A stretch of 64,000 nt of DNA from Candidatus Onthenecus intestinigallinarum (GTDB lineage: Bacteria > Bacillota > Clostridia > Christensenellales > Aristaeellaceae), in assembly GCA_018713325.1 (NCBI GenBank), contig DVFJ01000013.1:32639-96638 (forward strand), given 5' to 3'. The notes under the pieces were generated by a model. The model saw only the letters and a program-made list of their open reading frames with translations, had not been told where the DNA came from and did no database searches. Below are positions 1-7,747 of the stretch, in pieces. Made by a program: the position numbers and the translations under genes. Each line of letters begins with the position of its first letter. Within the stretch, counting starts at the first letter, position 1.

Positions 1-1
1 T

Positions 2-1027
2 GAACGCCTGATCACCCTGACCGAGGCGCTCGTCGCGCGCGGGCTGAGGGTGCTCCTCGTCGACGATGGCGGGCAGGAGCGCTTCCTGCACATCTTCGCC
101 CGCTGCGAGCAGGCGGGCGCGCACGTCGTGCGCCATGCGGTCAACATGGGCAAGGGCCGCGCGCTCAAGACCGGCCTGAACGAGATCCTGCTGCACTTTG
201 CGGATGTGCGCGGCGTCGTCACCGCCGATGCGGACGGCCAGCACACGCCCGACGACATCGAAAAGGTCATCGCCGCCATGGAGGAACACCCGCGCGCCCT
301 GGTGCTCGGCTCGCGCGCGTTCACCGGCAACGTGCCCTTCAAGAGCCGCGCGGGCAATGCGATCACGCGCGTGGTCTATCACCTGGCCAGCGGCGTGCGC
401 GTCTACGACACGCAGACGGGCCTGCGCGGCCTGCCCGCAGACAGCCTGCAGGCGATGGTCGCCATCGACGGCGAGCGCTACGAGTACGAGATGAACGTGT
501 TGCTCAAGCTGCGCGAGATGAACATGCCCGTCGTCGAGGTGCCGATCCAGACCATCTATATCGACGACAACAAGGGCTCGCACTTCCATCCCGTGCGCGA
601 CGCCTGGCGCATCTACCGCGTGATTCTGCGCTTCATCTTCTCCTCGGCCGCGTCCTTTGCAATCGACTACGGCCTGTATCTGCTGCTCTATCCGCTCTTT
701 GCGCGCCTGCTCCTCGCGCATCCCGGCTGGGCGGCCGGCGTCAGCTACGCCGCCTCGCGCATCGTCTCCTCGCTGGTGAACTATCACCTCAACAAACACA
801 CGGTCTTTGGTGGACAGGGCGGGCATAGCGCGATCGCGCGCTACTATGCGCTGGCCGCCGTACAGCTGCTCGTCGGTGCTGGCCTGACCTCGCTGCTCGC
901 GCGTGTGGTGCCGGCCGGCCTGGCCAAGCTGCCCATCGACGCGTGCCTGTTCTGCATCAGCTTCATCATCCAGCGCGACTTTGTGTTCCGCAGCCGCCAT
1001 CAGCGCAGGGCGTCCAGGGACGCCTGA
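2..1027 (+). CDS. GT2 glycosyltransferase fused to GtrA membrane domain (5' partial)
   Basis: The frame is open to the left edge, so the N-terminus lies outside the window. Visible is most of a GT-A fold family 2 glycosyltransferase: VDDG near the start and DADGQH as the metal/nucleotide-sugar motif. It is followed by a C-terminal GtrA-like domain of about four membrane helices, starting at FIFSSAASFAIDYGLYLL. Proteins of this build transfer a hexose to polyprenyl phosphate or flip/use such carriers in cell-envelope glycosylation; the sugar cannot be told from sequence. It ends 20 bp before the secreted CapA-like gene, which suggests cotranscription. Confidence 0.85.
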   Translation, partial: ERLITLTEALVARGLRVLLVDDGGQERFLHIFARCEQAGAHVVRHAVNMGKGRALKTGLNEILLHFADVRGVVTADADGQHTPDDIEKVIAAMEEHPRALVLGSRAFTGNVPFKSRAGNAITRVVYHLASGVRVYDTQTGLRGLPADSLQAMVAIDGERYEYEMNVLLKLREMNMPVVEVPIQTIYIDDNKGSHFHPVRDAWRIYRVILRFIFSSAASFAIDYGLYLLLYPLFARLLLAHPGWAAGVSYAASRIVSSLVNYHLNKHTVFGGQGGHSAIARYYALAAVQLLVGAGLTSLLARVVPAGLAKLPIDACLFCISFIIQRDFVFRSRHQRRASRDA

Positions 1028-1047
1028 AGCTGCGGGGAGGATTTCAC

Positions 1048-2139
1048 ATGAAACACATCTTCCGTCTGCTGCTCGCGTGCGCCATGTTGGCGTGCGCGTG
1101 CGCCGCGTCCGCCGAAGAGGCGGACGCATCGTTTTATGGCGCCGCGACGGCGTCGCAGGCCGAGGGCGTCGTGGTGACGATCAGCGCCGCCGGCGATGTG
1201 ATCATCGGCGCGGACGCGCGCAAGGAGAAAAATGTCTTCGAGGAGGAGCTCGCGCGCCAGGGCGGGGACCTGACCTTTCCCTGGCGCAACGTGCGCGACC
1301 TGCTCCTCGCGGACGATCTGACGATCGTCAACCTCGAGTGCGCGCTGACCGACGCGCCCATCGCCGCGGACCGGATGAGCCACTCCTACGTGTTCGCCGC
1401 GCCGCCGTCCTATGCCGTCACATTCGTGGGCAGCGGCGTCGAGGCCGTCGCGCTGGAGAACAATCACGTCATGGATCACGGCGAGCAGGGCTATGCGGAT
1501 ACCTGCGCCGCGCTGGATGGCGTGGGCGTGCTCTACAGCGGGCATCTGGGGCCGTGTGTGTATACGACGGCGTCGGGCGTGCGCGTGGGCATGCTCTCCT
1601 ATCAGACGTTTGACGGGCGCTATGCGGACATCTACGAGCAGATGCCCGGCGACATTGAGGCGCTGCGCGCGCAGGGTTGCCAGATCGTCGTCGTCAGCTA
1701 CCACTGGGGCGACGAGAACGAGTACACCCCCAACGCGCGCCAGGTGCCCTTGGGCCGCGCGACGGTCGACGCGGGCGCGGACCTCGTGCTCGGCCATCAC
1801 AGCCACCGCATCAACCCCATCGAGCTGTACAAGGACAAGTACATCTGCTATTCGCTGGCCAACTTCTCCTTCGCCGGCAACGTCCGCCCGTCGGACCGGG
1901 ATACGTTCATCTTCCAGCTGCGCCTGCGCGTGCTGCCGGACGGCACGGTCGAAAACGAGGATATGCGCATCGTGCCCTGCTGCGTCAGCTCCGTCGAGGG
2001 CTACAGCGACTTCATCCCCACGCCCTACGGCCCAGAGGAAGCCGCGCGCGTCGCGCAGCGCCTGGTCGAACTGGGAGATGGGCTCGAATACGCGCTGGAC
2101 GCCTATCCGCTGGAATGGGATTGCGGTTTATCCGATTGA
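1048..2139 (+). CDS. CapA/PgsA-like secreted metallophosphatase-fold protein
   Basis: A 363-residue CapA family (PGA_cap) protein, related to poly-gamma-glutamate capsule protein CapA and to the calcineurin-like phosphoesterase fold. The start at 1048 has GGGGAGG seven bases upstream and opens with a signal peptide (MKHIFRLLLACAMLACACAA). Family motifs follow: AAGDVIIG, VNLECALTD, ALENNHVMDHG, VVSYHWGDE and LGHHSHRINP, which carry the putative metal ligands (Asp, Asn, His). It should act outside the membrane on envelope polymer; the substrate is unknown. No other capsule genes are adjacent except the GT2-GtrA gene upstream. Confidence 0.85.
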   Translation: MKHIFRLLLACAMLACACAASAEEADASFYGAATASQAEGVVVTISAAGDVIIGADARKEKNVFEEELARQGGDLTFPWRNVRDLLLADDLTIVNLECALTDAPIAADRMSHSYVFAAPPSYAVTFVGSGVEAVALENNHVMDHGEQGYADTCAALDGVGVLYSGHLGPCVYTTASGVRVGMLSYQTFDGRYADIYEQMPGDIEALRAQGCQIVVVSYHWGDENEYTPNARQVPLGRATVDAGADLVLGHHSHRINPIELYKDKYICYSLANFSFAGNVRPSDRDTFIFQLRLRVLPDGTVENEDMRIVPCCVSSVEGYSDFIPTPYGPEEAARVAQRLVELGDGLEYALDAYPLEWDCGLSD

Positions 2140-2164
2140 AAAGCGGGGAAAAATGGTGTATGAT
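2136..2164 (+). promoter_or_regulatory. Sigma-A promoter for the DUF1858 gene
   Basis: TTGAAA, a 17-bp spacer, then TATGAT. The -35 box overlaps the stop codon of the CapA-like gene, so the small gene downstream has its own start of transcription near 2171. Confidence 0.6.
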
Positions 2165-2226
2165 AGAGAAGATCCCATGCAGTCTTTTCACGCCCTGTGC
2201 GTGAATTTTAGAGGAGGCGTTTTCCC

Positions 2227-2433
2227 ATGCAGGAGGTTACCAAGGAAATGTCCATCGGCGAAGTGCTGCGCATGAACCGCGGCACCGCGCGCATCTTCAT
2301 GGAGTTTGGCATGCACTGCCTGACCTGCCCGCACGCGACGGCCGAGAGCATCGCGGAGGCCGGCGGCGTGCACGGCATCAACGTCGACGAGCTGGTGCAT
2401 CAGCTCAACGAGTACCTGGCCGAGCAGCAGTAA
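2227..2433 (+). CDS. DUF1858 domain protein
   Basis: A 68-residue protein made only of a DUF1858 domain (often annotated as the hybrid-cluster-protein-associated redox disulfide domain). The diagnostic segment is GMHCLTCPHATAESI, with the CxxC pair at residues 32 and 35 that is thought to form a redox disulfide or metal site. Strong ribosome binding site (GAGGAGG) eight bases before the ATG. It is monocistronic: own promoter and a strong terminator directly after the stop. The specific function is unknown. Confidence 0.88.
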   Translation: MQEVTKEMSIGEVLRMNRGTARIFMEFGMHCLTCPHATAESIAEAGGVHGINVDELVHQLNEYLAEQQ

Positions 2434-2445
2434 TCCGGGCTGCAT

Positions 2446-2483
2446 CGCGGAGGTTTCACGGCGCGTGAACCTCCGCGTTTTTT
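2446..2483 (+). terminator. Rho-independent terminator
   Basis: A 13-bp stem (CGCGGAGGTTTCAC pairing with GTGAACCTCCGCG), 5-base loop, then six T. It ends the DUF1858 transcript. Confidence 0.85.
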
Positions 2484-2531
2484 GTGCCCGGCGTACGCCG
2501 AAACTCCGCGTCTGCCGGCGAATAAATCACC

Positions 2532-2674
2532 TTATCCACAGAAAAGCGGAAACTGGGGACAAATCTGTGGATAACTTTGCACAGGCTTTTTTCTGTCCAA
2601 AAGACTGGAAATAACGGCATTCGACGGCACTTGTCCACAATATCCACAGGAAAAACCGCAAAAGCTGTGGATAA
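2532..2674. other. Cluster of DnaA boxes in noncoding DNA
   Basis: Three perfect DnaA boxes (TTATCCACA at 2532-2540; its complement TGTGGATAA at 2566-2574 and 2666-2674) and two with one mismatch (TTGTCCACA at 2631-2639, ATATCCACA at 2640-2648) lie within 143 bp of a 430-bp gene-free stretch before argS. The last two are head to tail with no spacer. The stretch is clearly less GC-rich than its surroundings. It could be a replication origin, a DnaA-titration site, or a DnaA-controlled regulatory region. No dnaA or dnaN gene is in the window. Confidence 0.75.
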
Positions 2675-2782
2675 ACCTGCGGATGGCGCGTGAAAAACCG
2701 ACGGGAACGCGTCCGCTTTTTGGGCTGTTTGGGCAAAAATGCCCGCGCCAAAACGGATGCGCGTCAAAGGAGCGGGACTGCC

Positions 2783-2811
2783 TTGCGAAAACGGCGCGCG
2801 CATGCTATCAT
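2783..2811 (+). promoter_or_regulatory. Promoter for argS
   Basis: TTGCGA, 17 bp, TATCAT. It sits downstream of the DnaA-box cluster and about 45 bp before the chosen argS start. Confidence 0.6.
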
Positions 2812-2863
2812 AAGCAGGAGATCACGGATGAGGCAATACGTGCAGAGAGAGGAGCTTCTTTTG

Positions 2864-4573
2864 ATGGATATGAAAATGCGCATTGCAAAGCTGGTATGCG
2901 CGGCGCTCAAGGATGCGTTCGACGCGGACGAGCCGGCAGCCCCGGCCGTTTCGGACATGCTGGAGATCCCGCCGGAGCCGGGCCTGGGCGACTATGCGTT
3001 TCCCTGCTTCAAGCTGGCGAAGACGCTGCGCAAGGGCCCGCCGCAGATCGCCGCCGCACTGTCGGAGCGTATCAACGCGCCGGAGACGGCCAGCGTGCAG
3101 TGCGTGGGCGGCTATCTGAACTTCTTCCTCAACCGGGAAAACTTCGCGCGCGAGACGCTGGAGGCGGTGCTGGCGCAGCCCGGCCGCTGGGGCGCGTCGG
3201 ATGTGGGCGCGGGCAAGACGGTCTGCCTGGACTACAGCTCCATCAACATCGCCAAGCGCTTCCACATCGGGCACCTGTCCACGACGATGATCGGCCATTC
3301 GCTGCGGCGCATCTATGACTTTTCCGGCTACAGGACGGTGAGCATCAACCACCTGGGCGACTGGGGCACGCAGTTTGGCAAGATGGTCTGCGCCTACAAG
3401 AAGTGGGGCTGCAAGGAGGACGTGGAGGCGGGCGGCGTGCAGGCGCTGGTCGACCTGTACGTGCGCTTCCACAAGGAGGCCGAAAAAGACCCCGCGCTGG
3501 ACGACGAGGGTCGCGCGTGGTTCAAGAAGATTGAGGACGGCGACGAAGAGGCGCTGTCCATCTTCAACTGGTTCAAGGATGTGACGCTCAAGGACACGCA
3601 GCGGGTGTACGACCTGCTGGGCGTGACGTTTGACTCGTATGCGGGCGAGAGCTTCTACGTGGACAAGGTGGGCGCGGTCATCGAAGAGCTGCGCCGCAAG
3701 GGCCTGCTCGTGGAGAGCGAGGGTGCCGAGGTCGTGGACCTGTCCGAGGAGAACATGCCGCCCTTCCTCGTGCTCAAGAAGGACGGCACCACGCTCTACG
3801 CCACGCGCGACCTGGCGGCCGCGCTGTACCGCAAGCAGACGTACGGCTTTGACAAGTGCCTGTACGTCGTGGCGTACCAGCAGGATCTGCACTTCCGCCA
3901 GCTGTTCAAGGTCATCGAGAAGATGGGCTATCCGTGGGCGAAGGACATGGAGCACGTGGCGTTCGGCATGGTCAGCTATGAGGGGCAGGCGCTGGCCACG
4001 CGCAAGGGCAACATCGTGTATCTGGACGACCTGCTCCGGCGCGCGGTGGACAAGGCGCGGGAGATCATCGAGGAAAAATCCCCGAACCTGGCCAACAAGG
4101 AAGAGGTCGCGCGCCAGATCGGCATCGGCGCGGTCATCTATTCCGACCTGCAGAACAGCCGCATCAAGGACATCGACTTCCGCTGGGACCGCGCGCTCAA
4201 CTTCGACGGCGAGACCGCGCCCTACGTGCAGTACACGCACACGCGCTGCTGCTCGGTGCTGCGCAAGGCGGGCGAGCTGAGCGCCGCGCCCGACTACGCC
4301 GCGCTGTGCGACGACGAAGCGCAGGCGCTGCTGCGGCTGCTGGCGCGCTTCCCCGAGGCGGTGGACGAGGCGCGCGAGCGCAACGAGCCGTTCATGGTCA
4401 CGCGCCACACGACGCAGATCGCGCAGGCGTATAACAAGTTCTACTACGAGCACCGCATCCTGGACGACGATCCCGCGGCCACGGCGGCGCGCGTTGCGCT
4501 CACCCGCGCCGCGCGCGACACGATCAAGACCGGCCTGTACCTGATCGGCATCGAGGCGCCGGAGCAGATGTGA
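2864..4573 (+). CDS. argS: Arginyl-tRNA synthetase
   Basis: Class I synthetase that charges tRNA-Arg, 569 residues, a normal length. The HIGH motif is at residues 134-137 in AKRFHIGHLST; as usual for many ArgRS the KMSKS loop is degenerate (ATRKGNIVYLDDLL). The C-terminal DALR anticodon-binding domain ends in a short tail. The ATG at 2864 is chosen because GAGAGGAG lies about 9 bases upstream; a longer frame reaching 2690 would start upstream of the predicted transcription start. The DUF815 ATPase gene follows within 40 bp. Confidence 0.95.
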   Translation: MDMKMRIAKLVCAALKDAFDADEPAAPAVSDMLEIPPEPGLGDYAFPCFKLAKTLRKGPPQIAAALSERINAPETASVQCVGGYLNFFLNRENFARETLEAVLAQPGRWGASDVGAGKTVCLDYSSINIAKRFHIGHLSTTMIGHSLRRIYDFSGYRTVSINHLGDWGTQFGKMVCAYKKWGCKEDVEAGGVQALVDLYVRFHKEAEKDPALDDEGRAWFKKIEDGDEEALSIFNWFKDVTLKDTQRVYDLLGVTFDSYAGESFYVDKVGAVIEELRRKGLLVESEGAEVVDLSEENMPPFLVLKKDGTTLYATRDLAAALYRKQTYGFDKCLYVVAYQQDLHFRQLFKVIEKMGYPWAKDMEHVAFGMVSYEGQALATRKGNIVYLDDLLRRAVDKAREIIEEKSPNLANKEEVARQIGIGAVIYSDLQNSRIKDIDFRWDRALNFDGETAPYVQYTHTRCCSVLRKAGELSAAPDYAALCDDEAQALLRLLARFPEAVDEARERNEPFMVTRHTTQIAQAYNKFYYEHRILDDDPAATAARVALTRAARDTIKTGLYLIGIEAPEQM

Positions 4574-4613
4574 GCGCGCAACGAACGCGCGAAACGGGGG
4601 AGGAGTGAATACC

Positions 4614-5927
4614 GTGATCGATCAACCGGACGCCCGCGCGCTGTGCGCGCGCCTGCAATGCATGACCGCGCTGAGACACGTGCGGCAGGTGCCCGCCGTT
4701 GCGGCGCTGGAGCGGCTGGCGCAGGAGGCCGCGCGCGAACGCGTGGATACGGAGGCGTTCGCGCAGGCGTACTGCGCGGCCTACGGCGCATGGATGGACT
4801 GCGCGGCGCGGGGCCTGTCTGGCTTTGGACAGGCGGCGCTGGAGGCCGTGCTCTTTGAGGAGAGCGCCTTTGCCTCCCTGTGCGCGGCGCGGGACGAGCG
4901 CGAGCTGCCCTACAGCGTGCTGCGCGCAGGCGCGCGCGACCTGGCGGCGCTGGGCGAGCTGACGCGCCTGGAGCCGGCGGACCTGCTCGCGCTGGCCGCG
5001 CACGGCGGCGCCGATCAGGCCGCGTTTGAGTTCCTGCCCGCCTGGGAGCTGGAGACGCCGCGCCCGGACGCGGACCCGCGCCTGCACGGGCTGGAGCTGA
5101 GCGCGCAGGGCGTGAGCGCGCTGGCGGCGTTTTTCCGCCGCCACGGCACGGGCCTGTTTGCGCGCTATCCCGGCTGCACGTGGGTCGGGGAGAGCGAGCG
5201 GTATCCGCTGGGCCTGCGCGGCATCGATCAGCCCGACCCCATCCGCCTGGAGGACATGGTGCTCTATGAGCAGCAGCGCGGCGCGCTGGTGGAAAACACG
5301 CGCCTGCTGCTGGCGGGACTGCCCGCGGCGAACGTGCTGCTCTACGGCGACAAGGGCACGGGCAAGTCCGCGACGGTCAAGGCGCTGCTCACGACGTTCT
5401 TCACGCAGGGGCTGCGCATCGTCGAGGTACCGCTGGCCAGCCTGACGCACCTGCCCTCGGTGTTCGCGCTGCTGCGCCGCCAGCCGGGCAAGTTCATCGT
5501 CTTTGTGGACGATCTGGCCTTCTCCGACAGCTGTCCGGAGTATACGGCGCTCAAGACCGTGCTGGAGGGCGGCCTGGAGGCGCGGCCCGCAAACGTCGTC
5601 GTCTACGCGACGAGCAACCGGCGCAACATCGTGCGCCAGCGCTTCTCCGAGCGGCAGGACGACGTCAACGAGCGCGACACGCTCGAGGAGAAGTTCTCCC
5701 TCTCCGACCGCTTTGACATCCGCCTCACGTTCGCCGCGCCCAGCCAGGACGAATACCTGCAGATCGTGCGCGCGCTCATGGCTGCGCGCGGGCTGTGCCT
5801 GCCCTGGGACGACGTGCGCCCTCAGGCCATCGCCTGGACGGTCAGCCACAACGGCTGCTCGCCGCGCGTCGCGCGCCAGTTCGTCGATCACCTGGGCGCG
5901 CGCGCAGCCTCCAGCGCATCCCAATAA
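4614..5927 (+). CDS. DUF815 family AAA-type ATPase
   Basis: About 437 residues. The N-terminal half is helical without a recognised domain; the C-terminal half is a DUF815 P-loop ATPase with Walker A GDKGTGKS and a Walker B-like FIVFVDDLAF. YATSNRRNIV is a typical AAA sensor-1 region and SDRFDIRLTF follows. The GTG at 4614 has GGAGGAG eight bases upstream; a GTG at 4605 would overlap that site. It probably shares the argS transcript. The family is widespread in Clostridia and its client is unknown. Confidence 0.87.
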   Translation: MIDQPDARALCARLQCMTALRHVRQVPAVAALERLAQEAARERVDTEAFAQAYCAAYGAWMDCAARGLSGFGQAALEAVLFEESAFASLCAARDERELPYSVLRAGARDLAALGELTRLEPADLLALAAHGGADQAAFEFLPAWELETPRPDADPRLHGLELSAQGVSALAAFFRRHGTGLFARYPGCTWVGESERYPLGLRGIDQPDPIRLEDMVLYEQQRGALVENTRLLLAGLPAANVLLYGDKGTGKSATVKALLTTFFTQGLRIVEVPLASLTHLPSVFALLRRQPGKFIVFVDDLAFSDSCPEYTALKTVLEGGLEARPANVVVYATSNRRNIVRQRFSERQDDVNERDTLEEKFSLSDRFDIRLTFAAPSQDEYLQIVRALMAARGLCLPWDDVRPQAIAWTVSHNGCSPRVARQFVDHLGARAASSASQ

Positions 5928-5937
5928 GGGCAAAGAG

Positions 5938-5964
5938 AAAAGAGCGGGCTTTCGCCCGCTCTTT
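5938..5964. terminator. Bidirectional terminator
   Basis: AAAGAGCGGGC and GCCCGCTCTTT form a stem with a 3-4 base loop, flanked by A and T runs, between the convergent DUF815 and DUF1540 genes. Confidence 0.8.
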
Positions 5965-5974
5965 CCGCGCATCC

Positions 5975-6145
5975 TCACTTGATGCACTCGTAGTTGCCGC
6001 ACATGCTCTCATCCTTGCAGCCGCTCTGGCAGCCGGCCTTCGCGCGCACGGTGATGCTCTCCAGGCTGCACATGTCCTGCGCGCCGTGGTGCTTGCAGGA
6101 GTGCACGGAGCAATGGATGCACTGGTTATGCTTTTCGTTTTGCAT
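5975..6145 (-). CDS. DUF1540 small Cys-rich protein
   Basis: A 56-residue protein beginning MQNEKHNQCIHCSVHSCKHH and ending CGNYECIK. It has eight cysteines and several His in the DUF1540 pattern and is likely metal-binding; the family is common in spore-forming and other Clostridia but without known function. The ribosome binding site GGAGGAGGG lies about 8 bases before the ATG. It is monocistronic and convergent with the DUF815 gene. Confidence 0.9.
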   Translation of the reverse strand: MQNEKHNQCIHCSVHSCKHHGAQDMCSLESITVRAKAGCQSGCKDESMCGNYECIK

Positions 6146-6214
6146 GATGTTTCCCTCCTCCTTGTTGCTCCCTTAGCATGCCCGCGCGCGGGGCGCGCTA
6201 TGCGCGAAAAAAAC

Positions 6215-6243
6215 TTGCTTTTGGAGGCGCCATCGCGTATAAT
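6215..6243 (+). promoter_or_regulatory. Promoter for the queT leader
   Basis: TTGCTT, 17 bp, perfect TATAAT. Transcription would begin near 6250, leaving a leader of about 150 bases before queT. Confidence 0.75.
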
Positions 6244-6249
6244 AGGACG

Positions 6250-6397
6250 GAAAAACTGCATCGGACTGTTCGAAACCATCCAGTCCTTAAACAAAACTAG
6301 GGATGTGCGCGCAAGGCTCTTGCGCGCTGCGGTCATGTGCGCCGGATGGAGGCGCGCATGGGCGCTTTTCTTTTGTCGGCCGGTGCGAAGGAGATGT
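6250..6397 (+). ncRNA. Candidate preQ1-III riboswitch
   Basis: The 150-base leader of queT folds a hairpin at 6263-6286 (GGACTG, loop TTCGAAACCATC, CAGTCC) followed by TTAAAC. The loop resembles, from memory, the conserved UCGAACCAU loop and following AAAC of class III preQ1 riboswitches, which are known in front of queT genes of gut Clostridia. A second hairpin (6307-6327, GCGCGCAAG/CTTGCGCGC) and a GC stem followed by TTTTCTTTT (6338-6374) could be the variable arm and the expression platform. The match was made by eye only. Confidence 0.6.
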
Positions 6398-6877
6398 ATG
6401 AACATGAAGGATCCCAAAACCCTCACCCGCGCGGCCGTCATCGCCGCGCTCTACGCCGCCCTGACGCTGCTGCTGGCGCCCATCAGCTATGGCGCAATGC
6501 AGGTGCGCGTCTCCGAAGGGCTGACGCTGCTGCCCGTGCTCTTTCCCGAGGCCGCGCCTGCGCTCTTTGTCGGCTGTCTGCTGGCCAACCTGCTGGGCGG
6601 CAGCGCCCTGCCGGACATCGTGCTGGGCTCGCTGACCACCTTCGTCGCCGCGCTGCTCACGCGCCGCCTGCGCGGAAACCGCCTGCTGGCCGCGCTGCCG
6701 CCCGTCGTGCTCAACGGCCTGATCGTCGGCGCGCTCGTCCACCTGCTGTATACGCCCGAGATCCCCATGGCGCTGTGCATGCTCTACGTCGCCGTGGGCG
6801 AGGCCATCGCCTGCTACGTCGTGGGATTTCTGGTGCTGGCCGCCGTCAAGCGCGTGCCCGAGCGCTGGCGCGCGTAA
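6398..6877 (+). CDS. queT: Queuosine precursor transporter QueT
   Basis: A 159-residue QueT family (formerly DUF988) protein, the substrate-binding S component of an ECF-type importer for preQ1 or related queuosine precursors. Five or six membrane helices are visible. The family block is the N-terminal segment with YGAMQVRVSEGLTLLPVLFP and the ANLLGG turn. AAGGAG precedes the ATG at 6398; an ATG two codons later is also possible. Neighbouring genes carry no ECF energising module, so it would use one encoded elsewhere. Its leader carries a candidate preQ1 riboswitch. Confidence 0.93.
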   Translation: MNMKDPKTLTRAAVIAALYAALTLLLAPISYGAMQVRVSEGLTLLPVLFPEAAPALFVGCLLANLLGGSALPDIVLGSLTTFVAALLTRRLRGNRLLAALPPVVLNGLIVGALVHLLYTPEIPMALCMLYVAVGEAIACYVVGFLVLAAVKRVPERWRA

Positions 6878-6890
6878 TGCGAACCTCCTG

Positions 6891-6927
6891 CCGCCTGGTC
6901 GGGGAATATCCCGATCGGGCGGTTTTT
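6891..6927 (+). terminator. Terminator after queT
   Basis: CCGCCTGGTCGGG and CCCGATCGGGCGG form a 13-bp stem with GAATAT loop, followed by TTTTTT. Confidence 0.85.
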
Positions 6928-6958
6928 TGATCCGCCCCCGCAACATGCGCGCGGTCAA

Positions 6959-6987
6959 TTGACTTTCCGACAGCGCACGCGTATAAT
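6959..6987 (+). promoter_or_regulatory. Promoter of the ABC exporter operon
   Basis: TTGACT, 17 bp, TATAAT: a near-consensus promoter about 60 bp before the ATPase gene. Confidence 0.8.
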
Positions 6988-7045
6988 AAAAACAAAAATT
7001 CAATCTGTTTTTACAGTTTTACATCTGAAGAAAGAGGTGAAGCGC

Positions 7046-7747
7046 ATGGCCTTCATCGCCTTTGAACGCGTGTGCAAGGACTATCCGACTGCGGGCGAGC
7101 CCGTGCATGCGGCCAGGGACGTGAGCTTTGAGATCGAGAAGGGCGAGCTGTGCGTGGTGCTCGGGCCCAGCGGCGCAGGCAAGACAACGATTCTCAATCT
7201 GCTGGGCGGGATGGACCGCGCCACGAGCGGGCGCATCACCGTGGGGGATAAGGACGTCACGGCAATGACTGCCCGCCAGCTGAGCGAATACCGGCGCACG
7301 GACGTGGGGTTTGTGTTTCAATTCTACAACCTGATGCAAAACCTCACGGCGCTGGAGAACGTGGAGCTCGCGCGGCAGGTGTGCAGGGACGCGCTCGACC
7401 CGCGCAGGGTGATGGAGCAGGTGGGCCTGGGCGAGCGGATGAACAACTTTCCCGCGCAGCTGTCGGGCGGCGAGCAGCAGCGCGTGTCGATCGCGCGGGC
7501 GCTGTGCAAGAACCCGGCGCTGCTGCTGTGCGACGAGCCGACGGGCGCACTGGACTCGAAGACGGGCGTGCAGGTGCTGCGGCTGCTCACGGACATCAGC
7601 CGCGAGCACGGCGCGACGGTCGTGATCATCACGCACAATGCGTCCATCGCGCCGCTGGGCCAGCGCATCATCCGGCTGAAGAACGGCGCGGTCGAGTCGG
7701 TCGAGCGCTGCGCGCATCCGGCCTCGGTGGAGGACATCGCATGGTGA
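7046..7747 (+). CDS. ABC transporter ATP-binding protein (MacB/LolD type)
   Basis: A 233-residue ATPase with Walker A GPSGAGKT at residues 40-47, the Q-loop FVFQFYNLMQNLTALENV, signature LSGGEQQR and Walker B LLLCDEPTGALD. The FYNLMQNLTALENV pattern is typical of the MacB/LolD/FtsE group that works with FtsX-type permeases. AAAGAGGTG precedes the ATG. Its stop overlaps the start of the permease gene (ATGGTGA), implying translational coupling. First gene of a four-gene cluster (ATPase, permease, adaptor, TetR). Confidence 0.95.
   Translation: MAFIAFERVCKDYPTAGEPVHAARDVSFEIEKGELCVVLGPSGAGKTTILNLLGGMDRATSGRITVGDKDVTAMTARQLSEYRRTDVGFVFQFYNLMQNLTALENVELARQVCRDALDPRRVMEQVGLGERMNNFPAQLSGGEQQRVSIARALCKNPALLLCDEPTGALDSKTGVQVLRLLTDISREHGATVVIITHNASIAPLGQRIIRLKNGAVESVERCAHPASVEDIAW

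Noticed and set aside
2690..2863. Longer argS N-terminus starting at 2690
   Set aside because: It would begin upstream of the predicted promoter, has no ribosome binding site, and adds 58 residues absent from ArgRS proteins.
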